A DNA stretch of 64,000 nt, taken from assembly GCF_008304605.1 (NCBI RefSeq), contig NZ_PIJY01000007.1, positions 23,091 to 87,090 of the forward strand, read 5' to 3'. This document shows, in pieces, positions 18,953 through 29,030 of the stretch. The translations under genes were made by a program, and so were the position numbers. The stretch comes from Oceanobacillus polygoni. Its GTDB lineage: Bacteria; Bacillota; Bacilli; Bacillales; Amphibacillaceae. The notes beneath the pieces are model-generated. The model searched no databases. It saw only the letters and a list, made by a program, of their open reading frames with translations, and was not told the DNA's origin. Numbering within the stretch: the stretch's first letter is position 1; each line of letters begins with the position of its first letter.

Positions 18953-19355
18953 ATCGAACCCACGTCCAGAGATATCGGCACTCAGGCTTCTACACGCGTA
19001 GTTGATATATTATCATTCGCAAATCCTTTAGCCTATCAACAGGCTTTCGGATAGCTAGTCTGATTCAGTTCACCTGGAGATCCTCAGACGGAGGATACCA
19101 GCATAGCCCGCTTAAGTTGAGACCCTTCAATCTGCACCACGGGCGAGTGACAGGAAGGATCCTTTAGTGCTACTTACGCAGCTGCTAAAGAGTAATTGTT
19201 TTCTTTGCCAGTTATATTTAGGCGAGTAACGGTTTACGAGTCGTAACCTCGACGTGCGACCTGAGCTCAAACTACCCCTGTCGAATCCGTAACGTCCCCG
19301 TAAAAGAGAAACGCTCTAGGATAAATGAGCATTATTCAATTGTGTTACATCCTCT

Positions 19356-19383
19356 ATTATAGCAGATTCTCAGCTAATTTCAA
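19356..19383 (-). promoter_or_regulatory. ssrA promoter
   Basis: TTGAAA (19378-19383), 16 bases, TATAAT (19356-19361). Start would fall near 19350, leaving about a 50-nt 5' leader to be removed by RNase P. Confidence 0.8.
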
Positions 19384-19412
19384 GGGCTGGAAGAATTTAC
19401 AGAATCCATTAC

Positions 19413-19877
19413 TTACCTCACGTGATCCTTCAGTGCTCGATCCACATCACGTTTCATTTGCTTCTGCTTCAAATCTTCACGCTTGTCATATTTCTTTTTC
19501 CCTTTTCCTAACCCGATTAAAACCTTGGCATAGCCATTTTTAATATAGATTTTTAAAGGAACAAGCGCATAGCCTTGTTGCTGTGTTAGGCCGATTAATT
19601 TATCGATTTCTTTCCGATGCAAAAGTAATTTACGTGTGCGAGTTGGATCATGATTGAATCGATTTCCTTGCTCATATTCTGCAATATGCAAATTAATCAA
19701 TTTGACCTCGCCACGATCAATTCTTGCGTGGGAATCTTTTATATTCACTCGCCCATTGCGAAGTGATTTAATCTCTGTTCCTTGTAATACAATTCCTGCT
19801 TCATACGTATCTTCAATAAAATAGTCATGGGACGCTTTTCGATTTTGCGCAATCGTCTTCCCTTGTCCTTTTGGCAT
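19413..19877 (-). CDS. smpB: SsrA-binding protein SmpB
   Basis: Binds the tRNA-like domain of tmRNA and brings it to stalled ribosomes. 154 residues, the usual length. The OB-fold starts at [20 protein letters not shown] and includes [13 protein letters not shown] and [10 protein letters not shown]. The basic C-terminal tail ([20 protein letters not shown]) enters the empty decoding centre. RBS GTAGGAGGAACAC. ssrA follows immediately under its own promoter, and rnr (which degrades the released mRNA) is nearby upstream, so the trans-translation set is together. Confidence 0.97.
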   Translation of the reverse strand: MPKGQGKTIAQNRKASHDYFIEDTYEAGIVLQGTEIKSLRNGRVNIKDSHARIDRGEVKLINLHIAEYEQGNRFNHDPTRTRKLLLHRKEIDKLIGLTQQQGYALVPLKIYIKNGYAKVLIGLGKGKKKYDKREDLKQKQMKRDVDRALKDHVR

Positions 19878-19973
19878 ATGTGTTCCTCCTACTACTTACA
19901 TAGAACTTCATTTTATCAGAAATCTTCCATGATTCCAATCAGAACACCTAACTATAACTAAACTAACCCAACA

Positions 19974-20780
19974 TTAAGCCATCAAAACTAAACTCACAGC
20001 CATAATCGCCATTCCAGTCATCACACCATATATGGAAAGATGTGCCTCATCATATCGTTTCGCTGCTGGTAACAACTCGTCTAGCGAAATAAATACCATA
20101 ATACCAGCTACCATAGAAAAAATAATTCCAAACAAGACATCACTTAAGAAAGGCATTAATATCAAAAATGCGACAGCCGCTCCAACTGGCTCTGCAAGTC
20201 CCGATAAGAATGAAAGCTTAAAAGCTTTTTTTCGGTCCCCAGTTGCGTAATAAATTGGGACAGATACAGCAATTCCCTCTGGGATATTATGAATAGCCAC
20301 AGCTATTGCAATAGCAATCCCAATCGATGGATCCTGGAGCGTAGAGACGAAAGTCGCAATTCCCTCTGGGAAGTTATGAATAGCTAATGCCAACGCTGTA
20401 AACATCCCCATTTTCATTAACGCGGGGTCATTTAGAGCTGTTCCCGGCTTTTCCATATCTTCTACTTTTTTCACTTCATGGGGATTGCTATGCTTCGGGA
20501 TAAATTTATCAATAAGACCGATGAACAGCATCCCAGCGAAAAATCCGATGATCGTAAACCAATAACCTTCTGTTTCGCCCATGGATGCGGTTAAGGCATC
20601 CTTTGCTTTAAAAAATATCTCTACCATTGATACATAAATCATAACCCCAGCTGATAATCCTAAAGCAAAAGATAGAAATTTTGTATTTGTTGTTTTAGCG
20701 AAGAAAGCAAGTACACTTCCTACTCCAGTTGCGAGTCCTGCAAATAAAGTTAACAGGAAAGCAAGAAGTACATCATTCAT
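19974..20780 (-). CDS. ZIP-family divalent metal transporter (ZupT-like)
   Basis: A 268-residue membrane protein with eight predicted helices. The paired metal-site helices HNFPEGIATF and HNIPEGIAVS are the ZIP signature; they bind Zn2+ or Fe2+ during import. The loop around 95-115 is charged (DKFIPKHSNPHEVKKVED) as expected for the cytosolic loop. RBS TTTGGAGGATTTTGA. It lies between rnr and smpB, which are adjacent in many Bacillaceae, so it appears inserted there. Its leader carries the two-hairpin repeat. No clear Zur box was seen. Confidence 0.9.
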   Translation of the reverse strand: MNDVLLAFLLTLFAGLATGVGSVLAFFAKTTNTKFLSFALGLSAGVMIYVSMVEIFFKAKDALTASMGETEGYWFTIIGFFAGMLFIGLIDKFIPKHSNPHEVKKVEDMEKPGTALNDPALMKMGMFTALALAIHNFPEGIATFVSTLQDPSIGIAIAIAVAIHNIPEGIAVSVPIYYATGDRKKAFKLSFLSGLAEPVGAAVAFLILMPFLSDVLFGIIFSMVAGIMVFISLDELLPAAKRYDEAHLSIYGVMTGMAIMAVSLVLMA

Positions 20781-20804
20781 TCAAAATCCTCCAAACTTCA
20801 TTTC

Positions 20805-20890
20805 GAAAACGTATCGTTTGCCCAAGTTCTTGGGCAAACGTCTTAGTTACATGTATGCAGATAGGAAAAGTTATATTCTTTCCCATCTAC
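20805..20890 (+). repeat. two-hairpin repeat, copy A
   Basis: About 86 bases starting GAAAACGTATCG. The first hairpin is a perfect CGTTTGCCCAAG/CTTGGGCAAACG (20815-20840), then the conserved linker CTTAGTTACATGTATGCAGATA, written here in two parts: CTTAGTTACATG and TATGCAGATA. The second hairpin is imperfect. The element ends 25 bases upstream of the ZIP start and is antisense to it. Confidence 0.8.
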
Positions 20891-21011
20891 TAAGTCAAAA
20901 CAATGTTATATACGTACAAATTGCGACAGTTTTATAAGTAGTTTATAAGAGCACTCCTTAGGTGTCAATAAAATAATTGCGGATTGCTAGTCTTGTGGTT
21001 TTAATTCACAG

Positions 21012-21047
21012 AAAAAATGAGCCAACCCGTGGTCTGGCTCATTTTTT
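21012..21047 (-). terminator. terminator overlapping the rnr stop codon
   Basis: AAAAAATGAGCCA/TGGCTCATTTTTT, a perfect 13-bp stem whose arm contains the rnr TGA. Confidence 0.9.
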
Positions 21048-23246
21048 CTTCTTTTTCTTCTTCGCTTTTGTTTTATTTGCTTGGAGAACCTTTTGTGGCG
21101 GTCTTGTTTTTCTGTTTTTCTTTTTAGGAGCTCCTACCAGTTCAAAATCAACAGTATGCTCATCCGTATTGACGCTAACCACTTTTACTTCAACTTCGTC
21201 ACCAATCCGGTAGATGTTTGCAGTACGTTCCCCAATTAATGCATGGCTGCGCTCATCAAAGTGATAATAATCATCCGTTAAATAACTAACATGAACTAGG
21301 CCTTCAATCGTGTTCTCAAGCTCGACGAACATTCCAAAGTTCATAACCGAACTAATGACACCAGTGAACTCTTCACCAATTTTGTCCTTCATAAACTCCG
21401 CTTTTTTCAAATCATCCGTATCACGCTCTGCATCAACCGCTCTTCGTTCTCGTTCAGATGTATGACGAGCAATTTCCGGAAGGTTTTCTTTCCAATGCTT
21501 CTGGGTATCCCTATCCATCTGCTGATTGATTAAATAGGTACGAATTAAACGATGCACAATCAAATCTGGGTACCTGCGAATCGGAGATGTGAAATGCGTA
21601 TAGAATTCAGTCGCCAGGCCAAAGTGACCAATCCCCTGTGGATCATACTTTGCTTGTTTCATCGAACGTAGCATTAATTTAGAAACAATCATTTCCTCTG
21701 GCTTACCTTCCAGTGATTCAAGCACTTTTTGTAATGCCTGGGGATGCACTTCATTTGCAGTACCCTTAACGGAAACACCAAGCCCTGCAAGAAAGTCAAA
21801 GAACTTCTCCAATTTCCCTTCGTCTGGGTCCTCATGGATTCGGTGAATAAATGGAACATCCAACCAATGGAAATGTTCCGCGACCGTTTCATTCGCCGCT
21901 AGCATAAATTCTTCAATAAGACGTTCTCCTACAGAACGTTCACGAATAACGACATCGGTCGGTTTTCCACTTTCATCAACAAGTACCTTTGCTTCTTTAA
22001 AATCGAAGTCAATTGCACCACGCCCCATACGTTTCGAACGTAAGATTTTAGCAAGCTTCTCCATATCTTCGAACATCGGAACAAGTTCCTCGTATTTAGC
22101 ACGAAGCTCTGGATCTTTATCTACTAAAATTTGATTCACATCATGATAGGTCATGCGCTCCGTTGTATTAATCACACTTTGGAAAATTTCATGATTAACT
22201 ACTTGGCCACTGGACGTAATTTCCATCTCACATCCTAGGGTCAACCTGTCAACTTGCGGATTCAATGAACAAATTCCATTCGATAACCGATGTGGAATCA
22301 TTGGAATAACACGGTCAACTAAATAGACGCTTGTCCCACGTTCATAGGCTTCGACATCCATGGGTGTACCCTCTTTTATATAATAACTCACGTCAGCAAT
22401 GTATACGCCAAGCTTATAGTTACCATTCTCCAATTGCTTGACAGTTACCGCATCATCCAAGTCCTTCGCATCGGCACCATCAATGGTAACAATCATTTCA
22501 TCTCGTAGATCACGTCTGCCTTCCAATTCCTCAGGAGCAATTGTTTCCGGTATATTTGTCGCTTGCTCTAACACTTCATTTGGAAAATCAATCGCAATCC
22601 CATGCTTATATATAATAGAAATAATATCAATTCCTGGATCATTTTTATGCCCAAGAATATGAATAATCTCTCCTTCTGCACTCATTCTTCCTTCTGGATA
22701 TTTCGTGATCCGCGCAATAACCTTGTGTCCGCTTACCGCTCCATGTGAACCACCCTTTGGGATAAAAATATCATTTGGAACCCGTTTATCATCAGCTATG
22801 ACAAAGCCAAAGGCACGATTATCTTCAAATGTTCCAACAACCTGAATAACCGAACGCTCCAAAATACGGATAACTTTCCCTTCTGGACGATTTCCCTCGA
22901 CACCTGTTTTTTCCAAGCGGACGAGCACTTTATCATTATTCATCGCTGAGCCAAGGTCATTCGCATGAATATAGACATCCTTTGCATCCTCATCCTCTGG
23001 GATTAAAAAGGCAAACCCCTTTGCATGCATTTGTATTTTCCCTTTAACAAGATTCATTTTATCTGGTAGCCCAAAACGATTTTTACGTGTTCTTACGAGG
23101 TCTCCGTTATCTTCTAGTGCATTTAATGCTTTTACAAGCTCCTTAAACTCAACAGCATCCTCAATCCCAAGCTCTCTCTCAATTTCATCTACAGCCAAAG
23201 GCTTTTTGTCGTTTTCCTTAAAAAATTCAAGTATTCTTTCCTTCAT
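21039..23246 (-). CDS. rnr: ribonuclease R
   Basis: Processive 3'-5' exoribonuclease of the RNB family that degrades structured RNA. About 735 residues: an N-terminal helix-turn-helix-like part, two cold-shock domains, and the RNB core with the catalytic Asp cluster in [14 protein letters not shown]. Next come [21 protein letters not shown], a C-terminal S1 domain ([20 protein letters not shown]) and a Lys-rich tail. The frame opens at 23279 (MEKNRMKEG), but AAGAAGGTGA sits four bases before the ATG at 23246, so I choose MKERILEFF. It follows the esterase and probably shares its transcript. Confidence 0.95.
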   Translation of the reverse strand: MKERILEFFKENDKKPLAVDEIERELGIEDAVEFKELVKALNALEDNGDLVRTRKNRFGLPDKMNLVKGKIQMHAKGFAFLIPEDEDAKDVYIHANDLGSAMNNDKVLVRLEKTGVEGNRPEGKVIRILERSVIQVVGTFEDNRAFGFVIADDKRVPNDIFIPKGGSHGAVSGHKVIARITKYPEGRMSAEGEIIHILGHKNDPGIDIISIIYKHGIAIDFPNEVLEQATNIPETIAPEELEGRRDLRDEMIVTIDGADAKDLDDAVTVKQLENGNYKLGVYIADVSYYIKEGTPMDVEAYERGTSVYLVDRVIPMIPHRLSNGICSLNPQVDRLTLGCEMEITSSGQVVNHEIFQSVINTTERMTYHDVNQILVDKDPELRAKYEELVPMFEDMEKLAKILRSKRMGRGAIDFDFKEAKVLVDESGKPTDVVIRERSVGERLIEEFMLAANETVAEHFHWLDVPFIHRIHEDPDEGKLEKFFDFLAGLGVSVKGTANEVHPQALQKVLESLEGKPEEMIVSKLMLRSMKQAKYDPQGIGHFGLATEFYTHFTSPIRRYPDLIVHRLIRTYLINQQMDRDTQKHWKENLPEIARHTSERERRAVDAERDTDDLKKAEFMKDKIGEEFTGVISSVMNFGMFVELENTIEGLVHVSYLTDDYYHFDERSHALIGERTANIYRIGDEVEVKVVSVNTDEHTVDFELVGAPKKKNRKTRPPQKVLQANKTKAKKKKKKK

Positions 23247-23294
23247 CTGCTCACCTTCTTTCATCCTATTCTTTTCCATTTTTTCAAAATATAA

Positions 23295-24041
23295 TCATTG
23301 CTTCCAATCCAAGCTCTCTAGGAATTGATAGATATCCTCATGGAGTTGTTCTTTCTCTTTATCCAACGTAATCACATGAGCCGATTCTTCATACCACGCC
23401 AACTCTTTCACATCGGATTCCACATTTTCATAAATGTAGGTTGCACTATCTGTATTAATCATCTTGTCCTGTCTAGCTTGTACAACAAATGTTGGCGTAT
23501 AAATCGTGTCAATATTGTTTTTCACTTCCGTAATGGTTTTGGCCAAACCTTCAAAAACCTCTTTTGAATTTTCAACAAGTGATGCCACTTCACGTTCTAT
23601 TGTTGCTTCATCCTTACCTTCCAGTTGCTTAAATTCCTTAGAGAAAGCTTTAAATCCTTGTGAAAGCTGTGTTTCATTATCGAAAAACATCGGCGCACAC
23701 ATTGGGATCATTGCTTTAATGCTCGTTGAATAAGCAAGCTTCAACCCTAAAACCCCTCCAAGTGAAAGGCCAGCTACAGCAATCTCTTCATAACCAAGAT
23801 CCTTTAAGTGTTGCAATGCTTGATTAACATCTTCCCACCACTCGTCCGGATTGGACTTAATCAGTTCTTCGGGCGGTAGTCCGTGCCCCCTATAAATCGG
23901 CGCATGACTTGTATAACCTTTCTTTTCTAAGAACCTACCGAGCATTCTTACATCTGCGGTATGTCCTGTAAACCCGTGCAATAATAAGACAGCACGTGGT
24001 CCTGCTTCAAACGTAAATGGTTGTGGTAGTTTGATTTTCAT
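23295..24041 (-). CDS. carboxylesterase (Est30/YvaK type)
   Basis: A 248-residue cytoplasmic alpha/beta-hydrolase for short-chain acyl esters. It matches Geobacillus Est30 throughout: oxyanion segment LLLHGFTGHTADVRMLGRFL, nucleophile Ser93 in GLSLGG, Asp in VVQARQDKMI, and His in SAHVITLDKE. The usual place is between secG and rnr, as here. It ends about 50 bases before the chosen rnr start. The natural substrate is unknown. Confidence 0.94.
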   Translation of the reverse strand: MKIKLPQPFTFEAGPRAVLLLHGFTGHTADVRMLGRFLEKKGYTSHAPIYRGHGLPPEELIKSNPDEWWEDVNQALQHLKDLGYEEIAVAGLSLGGVLGLKLAYSTSIKAMIPMCAPMFFDNETQLSQGFKAFSKEFKQLEGKDEATIEREVASLVENSKEVFEGLAKTITEVKNNIDTIYTPTFVVQARQDKMINTDSATYIYENVESDVKELAWYEESAHVITLDKEKEQLHEDIYQFLESLDWKQ

Positions 24042-24119
24042 TATTCTGCGACATCTCCTTACACGATCTTCTTTTTACTTTACCCTTTATGTACAACTAT
24101 ACAACATTTAAAACTAAAA

Positions 24120-24148
24120 AACCCTTATCACAGACTTGTGACAAGGGA
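24120..24148 (-). terminator. terminator after secG
   Basis: CCCTT/AAGGG and TCACA/TGTGA stems with one mismatched pair between them, then T6 on the minus strand. Confidence 0.8.
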
Positions 24149-24155
24149 TTACTTC

Positions 24156-24389
24156 CTATTGTAATACATATGCACTTAGAAAAGCTAATAGAAAGAACAA
24201 TACTCCAGTAACAATCGTTCCACGATGGAGAATTAAATCAATCCCACGTGCCTTTTGCTTACCAAATAATTGCTCTGCACCACCAGAGATAGCTCCAGAA
24301 AGTCCTGCGCTTTTTCCTGTTTGTAATAGCACTAACGCTATCATCACAATTGCATCAATTACTAATAATATGTTAACCAAACCTGCCAT
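24156..24389 (-). CDS. secG: protein translocase subunit SecG
   Basis: Small membrane partner of SecYE, 77 residues with two helices ([20 protein letters not shown] and the C-terminal [18 protein letters not shown]). The loop [19 protein letters not shown] is the family hallmark. RBS AGGAGGTGTCGTGAAAC. It heads the secG-esterase-rnr-smpB-ssrA block typical of Bacillaceae, though a terminator separates it from the esterase. Confidence 0.95.
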   Translation of the reverse strand: MAGLVNILLVIDAIVMIALVLLQTGKSAGLSGAISGGAEQLFGKQKARGIDLILHRGTIVTGVLFFLLAFLSAYVLQ

Positions 24390-24552
24390 GTTTCACGACA
24401 CCTCCTGCACCGACAATACCTATATGTTACTTTATCATATATCTTATAAAACTAGCAAGATAAATCATGTTTAATTTGCGTTAAATTTAGACGAAATAAT
24501 AAATTCCCCCTAATATAAATATAGATAGTAAGAAATATTGGAGGGATTAGGA

Positions 24553-25464
24553 ATGGAACACGCTTTCTGGCTAACAATGGAGGACGATACAGAGATTTAT
24601 ATAAAGAAATGGTTTAATGCAGAATCAACACCAAAAGCAGTGATTCAGCTGGCACATGGAATGGTGGAGCATATTGAACGATATAATGAATTTGCCAATT
24701 ATTTAGTAGAGCAAGGCTTTTTCGTGTATGGTAATGACCACAGAGGGCATGGTAAAACAGGAGAAAGACAAGGTTTACAAGGGTATTTAGCTGATCAGGA
24801 CGGTTTTGCGAAGACAACGAACGATCTCTATGAAATAACAGAGCAGATTATACGGGATCATCCAAATACTCCTATTTTTCTTTTTGGTCATAGTATGGGA
24901 TCTTTTCTAACAAGAAACTATCTTCAAGCCCATAGTCAATTAATTGATGGTGTCATTCTTTCTGGTACCGGTTATTACTCGACAGCAGTTTCAGTTGTAG
25001 GTAAAGCACTGGCAAGCGTCTTACCGGCAAAAGAACAATCCAAGCTCATGAATCACCTTTCCTTTAGCAGCAATAATAAGAAAATAAAAGATAAAAAGAA
25101 TGGATTTGAATGGTTATCAAGAGATGAGGCGATGGTTAAGCAATATGTGGATGATCCGTTTTCTGGGTTTATTCCAACTGGGAGATTTTTCTATGATTTA
25201 TTGACAGGGATTCTTGCTATGCAACGCAGAAAGCAAAATCTATCCATACGTCAAGACCTTCCAATGCTGATTGTCAGTGGCGATGCAGACCCAGTAGGAG
25301 ATTATACGAAAGGGATTTGGAAAACAGCTAATATATATGAAAAGGCTGGTTTAAAAGACATTACTGTTATGCTCTATAACGATGGAAGACATGAGTTATT
25401 AAATGAAATCAATCGGATGGAAATATTTGCTGATATAAATAAATGGATTGTGCTTCATTTGTAA
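24553..25464 (+). CDS. alpha/beta-hydrolase, lysophospholipase/monoacylglycerol lipase type
   Basis: Predicted cytoplasmic lipid esterase of 303 residues. The PldB/monoglyceride-lipase pattern is clear: AVIQLAHGMVEHIERYNEFA, VYGNDHRGHGKTG, nucleophile in FLFGHSMGSFLTR, acid in VSGDADPVGDY, and base in NDGRHELLNE. The start is the ATG at 24553, preceded by GGAGGGATTAGGA; the frame is open five codons further. It is on the opposite strand to secG and appears to be a single gene. Confidence 0.88.
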   Translation: MEHAFWLTMEDDTEIYIKKWFNAESTPKAVIQLAHGMVEHIERYNEFANYLVEQGFFVYGNDHRGHGKTGERQGLQGYLADQDGFAKTTNDLYEITEQIIRDHPNTPIFLFGHSMGSFLTRNYLQAHSQLIDGVILSGTGYYSTAVSVVGKALASVLPAKEQSKLMNHLSFSSNNKKIKDKKNGFEWLSRDEAMVKQYVDDPFSGFIPTGRFFYDLLTGILAMQRRKQNLSIRQDLPMLIVSGDADPVGDYTKGIWKTANIYEKAGLKDITVMLYNDGRHELLNEINRMEIFADINKWIVLHL

Positions 25465-25523
25465 CAATCAATTGCTTGCAAGTACATTTACATGACGTTA
25501 AAATGAGTATGGAGCGTTTTTGG

Positions 25524-25609
25524 GCAAATAAGAAGGTATAAAACTTTCCTTTTGCATAAGTGCAACTAAGGCATTCGCTCAGGAGATCCTGGTAAATGCC
25601 AAGTTTTCT
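25524..25609 (-). repeat. two-hairpin repeat, copy B
   Basis: Minus-strand reading starts AGAAAACTTGGCATTT and continues GCCTTAGTTGCACTTATGCA, as in copies A and C. Hairpin 1 keeps the outer GGCATT/AATGCC pairing with a different inner stem; hairpin 2 (GCAAAAGG.../...TTATTTGC) is imperfect. It ends 37 bases before the ptsI start and is antisense to it. Confidence 0.8.
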
Positions 25610-25646
25610 AATACTCTTTTATATTGAAAGGATTGACTCTAACAGC

Positions 25647-27359
25647 ATGAAGAAAGTAAATGGAATAGCCGCATCTTCCGGTATTGCAATTGCAAAAGCT
25701 TATGAATTGAAAGCACCGGATTTATCGTTTGAAAAGGTTACAATTGAAGATACAGATAAAGAGATCGAACGACTTGATCAAGCTTTAGCAATATCCAAGC
25801 AAGAGTTAGAAAGAATTAAAGAGCATACAAGAAAAGAAATTGATGAAGAACATGCAGAAATTTTCTCTGCACATCTATTAGTTCTTAGTGACCCTGAGCT
25901 TGTTAACCCAATGAAGGACAAGATTACTACTGAGAAAGTTAATGCTGAAGCTGCTTTAGATGAAGTTGCAACGATGTTCATTGATATGTTTAAAGCAATG
26001 GATAATGAGTATATGCGCGAACGTGCTGCTGATATTCAAGATGTCACAAAGCGTGTGCTTGCACATTTACTAGGTGCCAATATCCCTGCTCCTGCTCTAA
26101 TCAACGAGCAAGTAATTGTCATTGCGAATGATCTTACACCTTCAGATACAGCACAATTAAATCGTGAATTTGTAAAAGGGTTTGCAACAGATATTGGTGG
26201 ACGTACTTCCCACTCTGCGATTATGGCGAGATCACTTGAAATACCTGCAGTAGTTGGAACTAAAGACATCACTTCTACAGTAGTAAAAGACGACATTATT
26301 ATTGTTGATGGACTTGAAGGTACTGTAATCATCAACCCTACAGAAGAAGAAATAGAAGCGTATCGTAATAAACAAGAAGCTTTTGCTAAACAACAAGAGG
26401 AATGGGCAAAGCTTAAAGACGAACCTACTTTCTCTAGTGATGGCGAACAAGTTGAGCTTGCAGCTAATATCGGCACGCCTGACGATGTACAAGGTGTATT
26501 AAATAATGGCGGAGAAGGTGTCGGACTTTACCGTACAGAATTCCTATACATGGGTAAATCAGAGCTTCCTTCTGAAGATGAACAGTATGAGGCATATAAA
26601 TCGGTACTCGAACAAATGGGTGATAAACCAGTTGTTGTAAGAACCTTGGATGTTGGTGGCGATAAAGAACTTGATTATTTAGATCTTCCAAAGGAAATGA
26701 ATCCGTTTTTAGGCTTCCGGGCTATCCGATTCTGTTTGGAGAATGAGCATGTTTTCCGTCCTCAATTACGTGCATTATTACGTGCGAGTGCGCATGGAAA
26801 CTTAAAAATTATGTTCCCTATGATTGCTACATTAGAAGAATTCCGTCAGGCGAAAGCAATTTTACTTGATGAGAAAGAATCCTTAGTAGCAGATGGCGTT
26901 AAGGTGTCTGATGATATTGAAGTTGGAATCATGGTAGAAATTCCTTCAACTGCTGTAATCGCTAAACAATTTGCGAAGGAAGTAGATTTCTTCAGTATTG
27001 GAACGAACGATTTAATCCAATATACAATGGCTGCAGACAGAATGAATGAACAGGTTTCTTACCTGTATCAACCATACCATCCTGCTATCCTTAACCTGGT
27101 TAACACAGTGATCGAAGCTGCACACCAGGAAGGTAAATGGGTCGGTATGTGTGGAGAAATGGCTGGAGATTCCATCGCAATTCCAATTTTACTTGGTCTT
27201 GGATTGGACGAGTTCAGCATGAGTGCAACCTCCATTTTACCAGCACGTACGCAAATCCTTAGCCTTTCGAAAGAAAAAATGGTTTCCTATAAAGAAGAGA
27301 TACTAGCTATGGGAACTGCTGAAGAAGTTGTAGAATTCATTAAAGAAAAAACAGAATAA
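25647..27359 (+). CDS. ptsI: PTS enzyme I
   Basis: Phosphoenolpyruvate-protein phosphotransferase, the first enzyme of PTS sugar uptake; it passes phosphate from PEP to HPr. 570 residues from [12 protein letters not shown], identical in length to the B. subtilis protein. The phosphorylated His lies in [20 protein letters not shown], the PEP-site motifs in [15 protein letters not shown] and [14 protein letters not shown], and the Cys in [13 protein letters not shown]. The frame is open 17 codons upstream, but GAAAGGA and the family start fit 25647. ptsH (HPr), normally just upstream in Bacillus, is absent; a two-hairpin repeat lies there instead. Confidence 0.96.
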   Translation: MKKVNGIAASSGIAIAKAYELKAPDLSFEKVTIEDTDKEIERLDQALAISKQELERIKEHTRKEIDEEHAEIFSAHLLVLSDPELVNPMKDKITTEKVNAEAALDEVATMFIDMFKAMDNEYMRERAADIQDVTKRVLAHLLGANIPAPALINEQVIVIANDLTPSDTAQLNREFVKGFATDIGGRTSHSAIMARSLEIPAVVGTKDITSTVVKDDIIIVDGLEGTVIINPTEEEIEAYRNKQEAFAKQQEEWAKLKDEPTFSSDGEQVELAANIGTPDDVQGVLNNGGEGVGLYRTEFLYMGKSELPSEDEQYEAYKSVLEQMGDKPVVVRTLDVGGDKELDYLDLPKEMNPFLGFRAIRFCLENEHVFRPQLRALLRASAHGNLKIMFPMIATLEEFRQAKAILLDEKESLVADGVKVSDDIEVGIMVEIPSTAVIAKQFAKEVDFFSIGTNDLIQYTMAADRMNEQVSYLYQPYHPAILNLVNTVIEAAHQEGKWVGMCGEMAGDSIAIPILLGLGLDEFSMSATSILPARTQILSLSKEKMVSYKEEILAMGTAEEVVEFIKEKTE

Positions 27360-27370
27360 GCTTTTTTGAT

Positions 27371-27400
27371 ATAGCGCTTGGACTTTTGTCCGAGCGCTAT
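27371..27400. terminator. terminator between ptsI and the nitroreductase
   Basis: A 13-bp stem (ATAGCGCTTGGAC/GTCCGAGCGCTAT, one G-U) with loop TTTT. T-runs on the plus side and A-runs on the other let it serve both genes. Confidence 0.85.
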
Positions 27401-27984
27401 TTTAGAATAAATTCCAACTTTTCTTCAATCGGACTTCTTCCTTTATCGCGTGGGATTTTTTCTGGATAGCCAATTTGCATGACGGCTGCAATTTTTACTT
27501 TCGTTTCATCTAAACCGATGCCTTTTATAAACTCCTTATCATGCATATAAGGTGTAATCGTCCACAACATACCCACCCCGAATTCCCATGCTGCAAGTTG
27601 TGCATTCTGGATAAACGCGCATACTGCTGCGTATTCTTCTTCATAACGAACGGGATCATCTTCTAATTCAAAGTAAATGAGTGCATGATGTGGAATATCC
27701 AGAAGAAACGTTGTCATCGAAGCAATCATTTTCTCTGTTTTCGGGTCATTATTCTGTTTGATCATGCCCATTCGTTGGTAACTTTGTATAATTGCCTCAA
27801 CAAAATCCCGTTTTCCTTTTCCCTGATATATTTTAATTCTCCATGGCTCTTTCATATAATGCGTAGGAGCATAAGATCCATATGTAAATATTTTTTTCAA
27901 TAGTGTTTGGTCTACTTCTTGCTGTTTAAAGGAATGAATAGTTCTGCGTTCTTTAATTGTTTTTAAAATATCGATTTTAATCAC
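27397..27984 (-). CDS. nitroreductase family flavoprotein (YdjA-like)
   Basis: A 195-residue FMN-dependent NAD(P)H oxidoreductase of the nitroreductase family. The N-terminal TIKERRTIHSF carries the FMN-phosphate Arg pair, followed by SYAPTHYMKEPWRIKIY and, near the middle, AAVCAFIQNAQLAAWEFGVG, then GLDETKVKIAAVMQIGYPEK. The minimal length matches the YdjA/YfhC branch. The substrate is unknown. The stop codon lies inside the terminator it shares with ptsI. Confidence 0.88.
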   Translation of the reverse strand: MIKIDILKTIKERRTIHSFKQQEVDQTLLKKIFTYGSYAPTHYMKEPWRIKIYQGKGKRDFVEAIIQSYQRMGMIKQNNDPKTEKMIASMTTFLLDIPHHALIYFELEDDPVRYEEEYAAVCAFIQNAQLAAWEFGVGMLWTITPYMHDKEFIKGIGLDETKVKIAAVMQIGYPEKIPRDKGRSPIEEKLEFILK

Positions 27985-28013
27985 CTCTTATTCTTTTAGG
28001 TTAGCATAAAAAA

Positions 28014-28051
28014 ACATAAAAGCGATAGCTAAACCCTTATCACTTTTATGT
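28014..28051 (-). terminator. terminator after the nucleoside hydrolase
   Basis: ACATAAAAG-GATA/TATC-CTTTTATGT arms with one C/A mismatch; T7 follows on the minus strand. Confidence 0.88.
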
Positions 28052-28058
28052 ATTAATG

Positions 28059-29030
28059 TCACTCGAAACGCTGACCTGACATGACGGTCATAAAACGCGT
28101 ATAGAACTTTGGATAATCGAGTCCAAAGGCGATACGATGGGTTCGTACCTCCTCCTCTGCTTCCGCCCCCATATTACCGTATGGACGAATATCAGCTATG
28201 CTTTGCCCTCTCTCTGTCCCTTCTCGAGCCTGAACAATCTGCACAGGTAGATTTTGAAAAGTGAACATATCTTCTTGGTTAATCGCCATTAATGTGAGCA
28301 CATCGTGAAGGGGACTACCTTGGATATACGGATCCCTATCCTTATAGTAATCGTAATAGTAATCCAATAAGGTTTTTACAATTGGAAGGTCGCCTACCTG
28401 ATCAATATAATCTACCATTTCTGGTGTAGCGATTGCTTGCTGAGTTACATTCAAGGGAATAATTGTAACGTTATCAGCGTTTGATAATACTAAATGAGCA
28501 GCAACTGGATCTCCATGAAAATTCGCTTCTGAGACGGCCGTTACATTCCCTGGAACCCAAAATGCCCCTCCCATTATATAATAGCTTTTTACCTTTCTCA
28601 TTAAATCCTGATACAATAAAAACATTGTAGCAAGTGATGTTAAACGGCCGATGTTAACGATGACTAATTCATCCTGATATCGCTCAATTATTTCCACAAT
28701 ATCGTGGAAATTTTCACTGATTCCATCTTGTCCATCCGGATCAGGTATAATTGGTCCGAGTCCGTATTCTCCATGAATTTCTGGAACATAGACAGGTGGT
28801 TCTCCTGTCATTGGTATTTCAGCCCCAGCAATGATTTGGACATCTTCAATTTCCTTGGAATCAAATAGGCTTCTTACATACTGAATGTTTGCTAGTGCAT
28901 TTTCCCTTGAAATATTTCCATAATCTGCAACCAGCCCAACAATATCAATATCATCATTCATATATGCATAGAGAATTGCAATTGTATCATCAATGCCAAT
29001 ATCACCAAAAAGCAATACTTTTTTAGCCAT
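28059..29030 (-). CDS. nucleoside hydrolase (IUNH family)
   Basis: Predicted N-ribosyl hydrolase releasing base and ribose from nucleosides, 323 residues. The Ca2+-binding N-terminus reads LFGDIGIDDTIAILYAY; the family usually has DxDxxxDD, so the first Asp spacing here (GDIGIDD) keeps D-x-x-x-DD. Later parts fit: INIGRLTSLATMFL, YYIMGGAFWVPGNVT, ANFHGDPVAAHLVL and SPLHDVLTLMAI with the catalytic-region His. Start at MAKKVLLF (29030) behind AGAGGGGCTTAC; 17 further open codons lie upstream. It may work with the NupG importer 17 kb away, but nothing links them directly. Confidence 0.88.
   Translation of the reverse strand: MAKKVLLFGDIGIDDTIAILYAYMNDDIDIVGLVADYGNISRENALANIQYVRSLFDSKEIEDVQIIAGAEIPMTGEPPVYVPEIHGEYGLGPIIPDPDGQDGISENFHDIVEIIERYQDELVIVNIGRLTSLATMFLLYQDLMRKVKSYYIMGGAFWVPGNVTAVSEANFHGDPVAAHLVLSNADNVTIIPLNVTQQAIATPEMVDYIDQVGDLPIVKTLLDYYYDYYKDRDPYIQGSPLHDVLTLMAINQEDMFTFQNLPVQIVQAREGTERGQSIADIRPYGNMGAEAEEEVRTHRIAFGLDYPKFYTRFMTVMSGQRFE

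Larger units (their letters stand above)
18510..19299 (-). ncRNA. ssrA: tmRNA (ssrA), split by a group I intron
   Basis: Transfer-messenger RNA that rescues stalled ribosomes with SmpB. The 5' end GGGGACGTTACGGATTCGAC (19299 down) pairs through GGGGACG with CGTCTCC just before the 3' ACCA (18510). The tag frame lies at 19209-19174 and encodes GKENNYSLAAA plus stop, giving AGKENNYSLAAA after the charged Ala. The T-arm GTGGG-TTCGAT is cut after position 18953 and resumes at 18526 with TCCCAC. Removing 426 bases gives a normal T-loop (TTCGATT) and a mature length of about 364 nt, like B. subtilis. It lies directly downstream of smpB. Confidence 0.95.
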
